64,000 nucleotides of DNA from an uncultured bacterium (lineage in GTDB: Bacteria; Cyanobacteriota; Vampirovibrionia; Gastranaerophilales; Gastranaerophilaceae). The stretch covers positions 1 through 64,000 of the forward strand of contig CASDRS010000007.1 of assembly GCA_949283255.1 (NCBI GenBank), read 5' to 3'. Below, piece after piece: positions 25,279-32,603 of this stretch. A program made the position numbers and the translations under genes. The notes beneath the pieces were generated by a model. That model saw only the letters and a list, made by a program, of their open reading frames with translations. It did not search any database and was not told the DNA's origin. The stretch's first letter is position 1, and every line of letters starts with the position of its first letter.

Positions 25279-26001
25279 ATGAAAAAAATTCACCTTGATG
25301 AAATTACATCTACAAACACATACGCAAAAGAAAATTCAGATACTCTTGAAGACAAATCTATCATATACACAGACCGTCAAACCGCAGGCAGAGGAAGGTT
25401 TGAGAGGAAATGGGTCGATCTGGGGAGTAGAAATTTATACATGACAATTTTTCTACGACTCGGACCAGAATTTAGAGAAAGCTATTCAAATCTTACACAA
25501 TATCTTTCGCTTGTTAACTGCAAAACTCTTGAAGAGTACGGGGTTATACCAAAAATTAAATGGCCGAATGATACTTTGGTTAACAACAAAAAGATTTCTG
25601 GCATTTTATCGGAAGCCATCTTTAGCGGAAACAGACTAAAAGCGATAATATTAGGCATTGGAGTCAACTTGAATGCAAACGTTAAAGATGTCAGAGCTAT
25701 CCCTGACCGAGTTGCAACTGCACTCAACATCGAAACTTCACAAGACATCGATAGGGACGAATTTTTGGATAAGCTCGTTTCAAACTTTTTTAAAGGTTAT
25801 GATAATTTTATTGAAAACGGATTTGAATCAATTAAAAAAGATTACATAGACCATTCAGTTCTTATTGGAGAAAAAATTACGATACAAGTGCTGAACAAAA
25901 AAATAAATGGCATATACAAAACAATTAATAATGACGGCACAATCAAACTTCTTACCCAAAAAGGTGAAGAAAATTTCTCTATTGGTGATATACTCGAGTA
26001 G
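25279..26001 (+). CDS. birA: Biotin--[acetyl-CoA-carboxylase] ligase
   Basis: Activates biotin as biotinyl-AMP and attaches it to carrier protein. The ATG at 25279 (MKKIHLDEITSTN) follows TGGAG and gives 240 residues; an upstream in-frame TTG is less likely. Motifs are the ATP/biotin loop TAGRGRFERKW, KWPNDTLVNNKKISGILSEA, and GIGVNLN. There is no N-terminal helix-turn-helix, so it is a group I ligase without repressor function. A tight GAGGGC-containing gap of 12 bp leads to the next gene. Confidence 0.94.
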   Translation: MKKIHLDEITSTNTYAKENSDTLEDKSIIYTDRQTAGRGRFERKWVDLGSRNLYMTIFLRLGPEFRESYSNLTQYLSLVNCKTLEEYGVIPKIKWPNDTLVNNKKISGILSEAIFSGNRLKAIILGIGVNLNANVKDVRAIPDRVATALNIETSQDIDRDEFLDKLVSNFFKGYDNFIENGFESIKKDYIDHSVLIGEKITIQVLNKKINGIYKTINNDGTIKLLTQKGEENFSIGDILE

Positions 26002-26013
26002 AGGGCTTATATT

Positions 26014-26538
26014 ATGAAGAAATTAGGAATACTAATAAATCCGAATTATACAGACATTTCTGCTGCAATAACAACATATTTTATAAGCAAGGGAGTTGAG
26101 GTTTGCAGCTTTGGAAATTTGGCTGAGATTAATCCTGATACTTTTGACATAATATTGCTTACAGATTACCAAAAAGAAATACCTTACAAATTAGAAGGGA
26201 AATTTTTTAACATACATCCATCTTTACTGCCAGCATTTTCAGAAGAAAATGCAATACTGAAAGCTTACAATAGCGGAGTAAAAATAAGCGGGATTACAAT
26301 AATTGACCCGATTAAAAACAATATAATTGCACAATACCCTGTTTTTATATCAAACCTCGCGCACTTTGACGAATTTAAAGATGAGATGATAGAAACAGCA
26401 ACTGAACTTGCAATTTCTGTTGTTGAAGCTCTGCTATCAGGTCAAATATTTGACTTTAAACTTAAAAAAGCTGAGTGTGGCAACGGACAAGCTTGCAATG
26501 GAAAATGTGGAGGATGCAAACATCATGAAACTAATTAA
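26014..26538 (+). CDS. Degenerate PurN-like formyltransferase-fold protein with Cys-rich tail
   Basis: A 174-residue protein. The central part matches glycinamide ribonucleotide formyltransferase: FFNIHPSLLPAFSEENAI and GVKISGITII. PurN normally has a third catalytic residue, an Asp in a GCTVHxV...LDxGP context; here that stretch is IDPIKNNIIAQYPV and the Asp appears lost or moved. The N-terminal phosphate-binding NxRGSN-type loop is also absent (ILINPNYTDIS). The C-terminus adds ECGNGQACNGKCGGCKHH, a plausible metal-binding tail. It overlaps the PurD-like gene by 14 bp. A regulatory or repurposed role is inferred. Confidence 0.7.
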   Translation: MKKLGILINPNYTDISAAITTYFISKGVEVCSFGNLAEINPDTFDIILLTDYQKEIPYKLEGKFFNIHPSLLPAFSEENAILKAYNSGVKISGITIIDPIKNNIIAQYPVFISNLAHFDEFKDEMIETATELAISVVEALLSGQIFDFKLKKAECGNGQACNGKCGGCKHHETN

Positions 26539-27613
26539 TGCATTAGTATATGGATACGGAGGAAGAGAATGTGCTTTGGCAAATGCTATTGCAGAATCTC
26601 CACTTATAAATAAATTGTTTACGCTGAGAGATTTTCATATTAACAACTCAGAAGTTATTGATATGAAAAACAAAAATTACAAAGAACAAGCCAAATTCAT
26701 AACCGAATGTGGAATTAATCTTGTAATTATATGCGACGAAAAAGCCTTATGTGACGGGATAACAGATATATTTAACAGAAATAACATTGCTGTTATAGGA
26801 ATTAACAAAACATTTTCTCAGTTGGAAAGCTCAAAGAGCTTTTCAAAGAAGTTTATGGATAAATACGGAATTAACAATACAAAAACCTTAACCGATAAAT
26901 CTGAAGTATACCCTCAAATGATAAAGGATAACGGGCTATGCAAAGGCAAGGATTGTCAGTATATAGTAAACACTCCAACCGAAAAATGTTCTGCAATAGA
27001 CAAGTTAAAACCTAAAAACCACTTAATAGAAGAATATTTGGAAGGTAAAAAAATATACGTAGTAACATACCTAACAGGAGACACTTTTACGAACTTTTTG
27101 CCGGTTGAAATAATAAATAACGGAAACACCGCAATATGTCCGGCGAATTTGAATGCAAACCAGAGACTTAAATTAAATGTATATTTATGCAAACTGGAAT
27201 ACGGTCTGAAACTTGAAGATGCAAATTTTAACGGATTTATCACATCGGAACTTGTCTGGGCTTATGACGGATGGTGCGTAGTCGAATATAACATAAGTCT
27301 TGCAAAACTTACGGCAGAAACCCTGTTAACACACATAAAAAGTGATATCATGGATACACTTTTAACAGGTTCAACACCTCAATATAAAGAAGAAACCTCC
27401 GCCACACAAATACTAAAAGCATCTCAAGAGCAAATCAATAAAGAAATAATAATACCGGAAAACAAGGATATAAAAAAATATTATGACTCAGTAAGATTTG
27501 TCAATAACACAATTATAAGCACAGGCAATTCGCTCATGAAACTGAGTACAAATTCAAAAAATCCGATAGATGATCTTCAAGCATACTGCTCAGGGATACA
27601 AATAAAAGACTAG
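26525..27613 (+). CDS. Degenerate PurD-like ATP-grasp protein
   Basis: A 362-residue protein starting MKLINALVYGYGGRECALA, which matches the PurD (phosphoribosylamine-glycine ligase) N-terminus. DNGLCKGKD corresponds to PurD's DGLAAGKG ATP-binding loop, and LIEEYLEGKKI to its EEFLxGEE strand. VVEYNISLAKLTAET replaces the metal/ATP block normally reading EFNxRFGDPETQ, losing Arg, Gly, Asp and Gln. The end (STGNSLMKLSTNSKN) corresponds to the PurD C-terminal domain. The start at 26525 is preferred over an upstream in-frame ATG because it restores the Rossmann-like N-terminus. Catalysis is doubtful. Confidence 0.7.
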   Translation: MKLINALVYGYGGRECALANAIAESPLINKLFTLRDFHINNSEVIDMKNKNYKEQAKFITECGINLVIICDEKALCDGITDIFNRNNIAVIGINKTFSQLESSKSFSKKFMDKYGINNTKTLTDKSEVYPQMIKDNGLCKGKDCQYIVNTPTEKCSAIDKLKPKNHLIEEYLEGKKIYVVTYLTGDTFTNFLPVEIINNGNTAICPANLNANQRLKLNVYLCKLEYGLKLEDANFNGFITSELVWAYDGWCVVEYNISLAKLTAETLLTHIKSDIMDTLLTGSTPQYKEETSATQILKASQEQINKEIIIPENKDIKKYYDSVRFVNNTIISTGNSLMKLSTNSKNPIDDLQAYCSGIQIKD

Positions 27614-27614
27614 A

Positions 27615-28901
27615 TTATTTGGCAAATCTTGAGCTAAAAGTATTTTTCTTAACCGGAGCATCTGAAACATTTATGCTGTCAAGTGGAGTAACAAAAGTCG
27701 GCTGAGGAAAATTATAGCTATATGCTCCGGCATCAAAAGACAATATTTTATTTAAAACCAATTTACCATCAGTTGATAAAGAAAGAGCTGAAATTGATTT
27801 GATAATAAAGTGTTTCTCATATTTCTCCAGTTGAATAACATAGTCAAAATTATTCAAAAGCCTTGCAGCTTGCTCAGGCTCACAAACATAATCACTACTT
27901 CTAACCAAGTTTTTGGAGAATAAACTAACTGCCTCATCAGGGGAATCTGCACAAACAGTAGCCCAAAAACCTTCACAAACCTGCATAGATTTTAATAAAA
28001 AACAATTAAACTCAACATCATCAACATCAGAGAATACAAACTTATCTCCTGCAAAAAGTAATGTCCTGATAAGCTTAACCTTTTCAGATTTGCTGATATT
28101 TCCGACACAATATCTTGCAACAGAGATATTATCAGTGTTAATAAGAGAATTATCCTCAAACAACACTGCACGCGCATCTGACTCAAGTTCATTTAAAATT
28201 GAATTAATAAATACAGTCTTTCCGCCATGAACCGGAGCCGAAACTAAAATATTAGAATTAGAGGCAATCAAGGACTTAAAGAATTTAGAAATTTCCTTAT
28301 CAAAAATTTGCTCTTCTTCTAAACATTCAAAATTAAAATATTTTCCTGACAATTTTTTGATAAAAAGCCTATTAGAAGAAACAGGCTCAGTTACAATAGT
28401 AACAAACAAATTACCAAATCTAAAAGATGTAACAGGCCCTTTAACTTTAGCAAATGTAAGCAATTTTTCAATTAAAGCCTCATATTGTCTGCTATCAAGA
28501 ATAACATCCGACTTTATTACATCACCGTTCAAATTAACATAAACTCTGTCAAAAGAATCAACAATAATAGCACTAATCTCATTTTTTGCAATCAAAAAAT
28601 CAAGCGGACCAAAGCCATAAACCATATTCAAAAAATGTGCTACTATCTGTTCCTTTTCAGCCTCGGTCAAAATTTTATTAGGAATCATTTCAGGAATTTT
28701 TACATTAATAAAATTCAAGATTAATTCCTTTTGCTCCTCTTCAGAATACTCAAACCAAACCGGAATAGAAGCAATTTTGGCAGACAAACAAGACGAAATC
28801 TCTCCACACAAAGATACTATCTCAGGTGTCATAACCGTCTTTCGCTCTTCATCGAGTTCAGGTAATAAATCAAATTGTTTCAATCTGTCTTTTAAAGCCA
28901 A
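27615..28901 (-). CDS. CpaF/TadA-like secretion ATPase, divergent
   Basis: A 428-residue protein related to type II/IV secretion and Flp-pilus ATPases. Layout: an N-terminal helical part, a middle domain (GFGPLDFLI, close to family GLGPLE), Walker A as APVHGGKT, and a Walker B region reading FVFSDVDDVEF where active CpaF proteins have VGEVRG. ATVCADSPDEAVSLF replaces the usual TVHANSP. Loss of the catalytic Glu motif and the His box suggests weak or no ATPase activity. It lies 3 bp downstream of the CpaE-like gene. No other tad/flp genes are in the window. Confidence 0.75.
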   Translation of the reverse strand: MALKDRLKQFDLLPELDEERKTVMTPEIVSLCGEISSCLSAKIASIPVWFEYSEEEQKELILNFINVKIPEMIPNKILTEAEKEQIVAHFLNMVYGFGPLDFLIAKNEISAIIVDSFDRVYVNLNGDVIKSDVILDSRQYEALIEKLLTFAKVKGPVTSFRFGNLFVTIVTEPVSSNRLFIKKLSGKYFNFECLEEEQIFDKEISKFFKSLIASNSNILVSAPVHGGKTVFINSILNELESDARAVLFEDNSLINTDNISVARYCVGNISKSEKVKLIRTLLFAGDKFVFSDVDDVEFNCFLLKSMQVCEGFWATVCADSPDEAVSLFSKNLVRSSDYVCEPEQAARLLNNFDYVIQLEKYEKHFIIKSISALSLSTDGKLVLNKILSFDAGAYSYNFPQPTFVTPLDSINVSDAPVKKNTFSSRFAK

Positions 28902-28904
28902 AAT

Positions 28905-30104
28905 CTAACTCCCGAAAAATCCGTCTAACTTATTCATATTATCAGCAGCAAACTTTTTAAGCAAATTATTTCTAAACACGCTGTCAGAAACATGCATCGC
29001 TAGATCACGATAACTCTGTGCAACATTAGATGAAGAATTAAGCTCGGAAAGCAAAACACCTTTGTTAATTGATGCCATAAGCGCAAAATAATTGTTAGGA
29101 ATCTTCCAATATATTTGTTTTTTCAACAATTTCACAACATCATCAACAGAAATCTCATCATTCTCCATATATCTGTTTATTAATACCTGAATTTTCTCAT
29201 CAGGATACCCAAGCTTTTCAAACAAATCTAAACATCTTTGACAATTTCTGAGCGCAGGCAAATTGACAATAGTAACTAAAAACACCAAATCAGAATAATC
29301 TAATGCCGTGATAGTCTTATCATCAAAATTCGCATCCGTATCAACTACGATATAGGAAAAAGTTTCCTTTAAGGCTTTTATCAAATTTGAGATTTGCTTT
29401 TTGGAAATTCCTTCGGCCTGTTTAAAATAAGGTGGATCCGCCAGAACATACAAACTTGTATTTTTATATTTTTCCATTGTTGATAACAAAAAATCCTTGT
29501 TCAAGGTATTTGAATTGTTCAACATGTAAGAAATATCAAAATTCGGAGACAAATTCATAAATGTTGTAATATCACCTAATTGAAAATTCAAATCAATAAG
29601 CGCAACATTTTCTTTAGTAATCTTTGCAAGCTCAAAAGCAAGATTACAAGCAATAGAAGTCTTACCGATTCCGCCTTTATTTGAAAATACAGTAATCATT
29701 TTACATTTATTCGGTTTTTGCTCTGGTTCAACATATCTCAAATAAATATTTTTCATGACCTGCACAAATTCATCCTTAAGCAAAGGATAAGAGAGAATTT
29801 CCTTAACTCCGAGGCTGACAGTCTTAACGATAAAATCAACCTCAGGATTTTCTTTCACTGCAACAATCACACACTCAGGAGCGTCAGCGACAACTTTTTT
29901 TATAAAATCCTCACCTAAAGCCCCATCATCAAAATCTACAATAAGAACCGATTTTGAAAGCGACGACAAAGTATTATACAATTCTGAGGAGTCAGAAAAT
30001 TCTTGAGACTCAAAATAACCGTCAAACTCCTTAAGATAAGCCTCCAACAAAACTCGAAGACGGTCATTTTTAGTAACAATAATCGCAGGAAATTTCTCAG
30101 CCAT
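28905..30104 (-). CDS. CpaE-like protein: receiver-like domain plus ParA/MinD ATPase
   Basis: A 399-residue protein. Residues 1-120 resemble a receiver fold (AIIVTKNDRLRVLLEAYL, LIVDFDD, VKEILSYPL). Then comes a deviant Walker A, FSNKGGIGKTSIACNLA, followed by ALIDLNFQLGDIT and YIVVDTDANFDD in the MinD/ParA manner. CpaE proteins localise Tad pilus machinery at a pole. The CpaF-like gene follows immediately, so the two are expected to work together. A 6S-like RNA gene ends 19 bp upstream on the same strand. Confidence 0.82.
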   Translation of the reverse strand: MAEKFPAIIVTKNDRLRVLLEAYLKEFDGYFESQEFSDSSELYNTLSSLSKSVLIVDFDDGALGEDFIKKVVADAPECVIVAVKENPEVDFIVKTVSLGVKEILSYPLLKDEFVQVMKNIYLRYVEPEQKPNKCKMITVFSNKGGIGKTSIACNLAFELAKITKENVALIDLNFQLGDITTFMNLSPNFDISYMLNNSNTLNKDFLLSTMEKYKNTSLYVLADPPYFKQAEGISKKQISNLIKALKETFSYIVVDTDANFDDKTITALDYSDLVFLVTIVNLPALRNCQRCLDLFEKLGYPDEKIQVLINRYMENDEISVDDVVKLLKKQIYWKIPNNYFALMASINKGVLLSELNSSSNVAQSYRDLAMHVSDSVFRNNLLKKFAADNMNKLDGFFGS

Positions 30105-30122
30105 ACCAAAATCCTTACATTT

Positions 30123-30300
30123 AAAAAAGCTCTAAGGGATGTGATTTTGTTACCTGCTAGGCTCGCAGGTGGGTGAGCGCCTTGGCAAATCCGTTTCCCA
30201 CTGGCGATAATTATATCGGTGGGTATACTTCAAAGCCTATGAGAGTCAACTCTCCCTATTAAAATAAATGTAGGAACAAAATTGAACACCCCTATAGAGC
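30123..30300 (-). ncRNA. ssrS: Structured small RNA, probable 6S RNA
   Basis: About 178 nt on the minus strand. The ends pair as a long interrupted rod: GCTCTA with TAGAGC, GGGG with CCC, ATTTTGTT with AACAAAAT, and CCT with AGG. The interior holds smaller hairpins, including ACCTGC/GCAGGT and CGATA/TATCG inside CCCAC/GTGGG. The 3' stem runs straight into six T, an intrinsic terminator. A complete promoter sits immediately upstream. Length, rod-like closing stem and opened centre fit 6S RNA, which binds RNA polymerase holoenzyme. No sequence-level match was made, so the identity is inferred, whereas the existence of an RNA gene is well supported. Confidence 0.65.
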
Positions 30301-30306
30301 AATAAC

Positions 30307-30335
30307 AGTATAACAGTTTACCCTGCAAAAAACAA
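30307..30335 (-). promoter_or_regulatory. Promoter of the 6S-like RNA
   Basis: Minus strand: TTGTTT (30335-30330), exactly 17 bp, TATACT (30312-30307). Transcription would begin about 7 nt later at G 30300, which is the first base of the closing stem. Confidence 0.8.
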
Positions 30336-30410
30336 TACCCCTTGAGGTAATATTAATTTTAGAAAATATATTTTTCGCACAAAAAGTTTCCAACTATTAC
30401 CTCTTTTTTA

Positions 30411-30767
30411 ATGGTGGGCATGAAGAGACTGTCTTGAGTCGCTCGCTATTAACGGCATTTCGGAACTGACCTACGTCAGCCCCTACAGCCTCAGCTCACT
30501 CCTCGCTCGAACTTGACAAGGCTCCGCCTTGTGGGAGTTCTCGTCTCTTTTGGGCAATAAAAAAGAAGTCATTAAGACTTCTTTTTAAATGGTGGGCATG
30601 AAGAGACTGTCTTGAGTCGCTCGCTATTAACGGCATTTCGGAACTGACCTACGTCAGCCCCTACAGCCTCAGCTCGCTCCTCGCTCGAACTTGACAAGGC
30701 TCCGCCTTGTGGGAGTTCTCGTCTCTTTTTGACAATAAAAAAAGAAGTCATTAAGACTTCTTTTAAA
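30411..30767 (-). repeat. Two tandem units of about 178 bp derived from the tRNA-Leu 3' end
   Basis: Units at 30411-30588 and 30589-30767 are almost identical. Each begins, in plus orientation, with the same 20 bp that form the CCA end and T-arm side of tRNA-Leu(UAG). About 130 bp of GC-richer unique sequence follows, with hairpins ACAAGGC/GCCTTGT and TGAC/GTCA, and then a copy of the tRNA terminator hairpin AAAGAAGTC/GACTTCTTT. Both therefore repeat the pattern tRNA 3' end - terminator - insert beside the intact gene. They carry no believable protein. The skeleton GACGAGAAC-GTTCGAG-GTAGGGGC (minus strand) also occurs next to tRNA-Pro. Bases 30345-30410 hold nothing further I can support. Confidence 0.85.
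30735..30764 (-). terminator. Terminator after tRNA-Leu(UAG)
   Basis: AAAGAAGTC (30741-30749) pairs with GACTTCTTT (30755-30763) around a 5-base loop. On the minus strand it is followed by seven T. A second copy lies in the adjacent repeat unit near 30560-30586. Confidence 0.85.
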
Positions 30768-30768
30768 A

Positions 30769-30850
30769 TGGTGGGCATGAAGAGACTCGAACTCCCATGC
30801 TTTCGCACTAGTTCCTAAGACTAGCGTGTCTACCATTCCACCACATGCCC
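30769..30850 (-). tRNA. tRNA-Leu (anticodon UAG)
   Basis: The acceptor GGGCATG/CATGCCC is followed by discriminator A and an encoded CCA. The anticodon stem CTAGT/ACTAG surrounds loop CTTAGGA, giving TAG. A short variable arm (GCG AAA GC-type) and T-arm GGAGTTCGAGTCTC complete a class II tRNA. The 3' 20 nt are reused in the adjacent tandem units. Confidence 0.95.
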
Positions 30851-30939
30851 AAATTTAATTTTCAATCAGCCTGCCTGCTTCTCACAAACAAACCGTATTA
30901 TTAAATTACCCTAAACAAGACTGGATGTCAATAAAAATA

Positions 30940-31356
30940 TTATTGAAATAAAGGTTTCCCAAACATATAAATTTGTATAGCACCCAAGTCTCTTTGCCAA
31001 GGCGTCTCTACATTTCTGTCGGAATTTACCAAATTCACGAAAAACAAATTCATATCAGCTTTTAATTTTGCTTTACTCTTGAACATCGTTTTCGTTGTAT
31101 GAACAAATTTCAAATAGATATCACCGGAATATGTCTTCAAAACTAAATAATCCGTGCCTTCCTGTGTTTCTATATCAACGTAGCGAATCTCACTTTTATA
31201 AAATCTTTCTTTTATTTTCGGCTTTTTGTTCCAATAAGTTTTTTCTAATACATAACACGTATTCCCTACACATTTTAACTTCTTTAAAGGAGCTGAACTG
31301 ACTACGCCCATCAAAGCAAATATGCAAATAATTAATATAACAAAAAAATATTTCAT
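30940..31356 (-). CDS. Small exported protein of unknown function
   Basis: A 138-residue protein with a clear N-terminal signal or anchor (MKYFFVILIICIFALMGVVSSA). The mature part is Lys-rich with one close Cys pair (KCVGNTCYVLE) that could form a disulfide, and contains mixed beta-type sequence such as DYLVLKTYSGDIYLKF. No family is recognised. It stands alone; 135 bp separate it from the upstream ABC ATPase gene. Confidence 0.75.
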   Translation of the reverse strand: MKYFFVILIICIFALMGVVSSAPLKKLKCVGNTCYVLEKTYWNKKPKIKERFYKSEIRYVDIETQEGTDYLVLKTYSGDIYLKFVHTTKTMFKSKAKLKADMNLFFVNLVNSDRNVETPWQRDLGAIQIYMFGKPLFQ

Positions 31357-31491
31357 AAAAAGTCCTTAATAAATGCAGCCTCTTAAAAGTCATCCAACCC
31401 AAATAAGTTTCTATTACTATTGTAACATTTATTAAGATTTTTATGTATATATTAAGATACAATGTAAACAAACGTTAAGAAAATATAACAA

Positions 31492-32445
31492 TTACTTTTC
31501 CAAAAAACAAGCACATAAATGCCCTGAACGAACCTCACAAGAAGCAGGAACTTCTTGAGAACACGGTTCAAAAGCATACTTACATCTTGGATGAAATCTA
31601 CACCCTGTTATATCTTGCTGAATAGATGGAGGCTGTCCTGCAATAGTCTCCAAACTTTTACCCCTATTTTCAGGAATAGAATTTAACAGAGCTTTTGAAT
31701 AAGGATGCAAAGGACTCTTGAAAAATTCCTTAGCGGGAGCACTTTCAACAATTCTTCCGGCATACATAACTGACACATATTCAGCATACTCCCTAACTAA
31801 AGCCAAATCATGAGTTATCAACAAAACCGCAGTATTTCTCTCATTTTTAATTTTAGTTATTAAATCCATTATTTGAGCCTGTATAGTTACATCCAATGCT
31901 GTCGTAGGCTCATCTGCTATCAAAACCTCTGCGTTACAAGCCAACGCCATCGCAATTATAGCTCTTTGTTTCATTCCGCCCGAAAGCTCATGCGGATAAG
32001 ACTGCATACGCGCGCTTGCACAAGGGATTTGAACGGCTTCCAAAGCTTCTATAGCTTTTTTCTTCGCCTCAACACCTCTTAAGGCCTGATGTATTTTTAT
32101 AACTTCCAACAACTGATCACCTATAGTAAACAAAGGATCTAAAGAAGTCATTGGGTCTTGAGGAATCAATGCAATCTTTTTGCCTCTGATTTTTTGCATT
32201 TCTCGATTTGAATACTCAAGCAAATTAGCTCCACCATAATTAATCACACCCGAAGTGATACGAGCCCTTTTTGGAAGCAATCCTAAAATACTCATTGCAC
32301 TAAGAGTCTTTCCACAGCCTGATTCGCCAACAAGAGCGTGAGTTTTTCCTGCTTCAAGAGAAAAAGACACATCCCACAAAGCTTGCCGAAAACCGCATTC
32401 CAAATCAAAACCTAAACCAAGTCCCTTTACATCGATAATATTCAT
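31492..32445 (-). CDS. Oligopeptide/dipeptide ABC transporter ATP-binding protein (OppD/DppD type)
   Basis: The ATG at 32445 gives 317 residues (MNIIDVKGLGLGF); the open frame extends 22 codons further from a non-supported start. Walker A is GESGCGKT, the Q-loop region is IPQDPMTSLDP, the signature is LSGGMKQR, Walker B is LIADEPTTALD, and the switch is ITHDLAL. The C-terminal GCRFHPRCKYAFEPC is the Cys motif typical of Opp/Dpp ATPases. No permease or binding-protein gene is adjacent. TATAAT ends exactly 6 nt before the ATG and no Shine-Dalgarno is present, so a leaderless mRNA is likely. Confidence 0.92.
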   Translation of the reverse strand: MNIIDVKGLGLGFDLECGFRQALWDVSFSLEAGKTHALVGESGCGKTLSAMSILGLLPKRARITSGVINYGGANLLEYSNREMQKIRGKKIALIPQDPMTSLDPLFTIGDQLLEVIKIHQALRGVEAKKKAIEALEAVQIPCASARMQSYPHELSGGMKQRAIIAMALACNAEVLIADEPTTALDVTIQAQIMDLITKIKNERNTAVLLITHDLALVREYAEYVSVMYAGRIVESAPAKEFFKSPLHPYSKALLNSIPENRGKSLETIAGQPPSIQQDITGCRFHPRCKYAFEPCSQEVPASCEVRSGHLCACFLEK

Positions 32446-32603
32446 AAGCACATTATACAACAGAATGCTCAATTTTGAATAGAACAACTGAACAATTACC
32501 AATTGTAACAAAATCTTAACAGAAGAGATAAAATATTAAAGAACCGCACCAAATAAGCCGTTAACAGTAGAGTAACGAAATTGAAAGGAAAAAGACACTT
32601 ACT

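Noticed and set aside
30572-30808. 78-codon minus-strand frame over the tandem tRNA-Leu units
   Set aside because: It lies entirely in tRNA-derived repeat and terminator sequence; Ser/Glu-rich composition is explained by the repeat.
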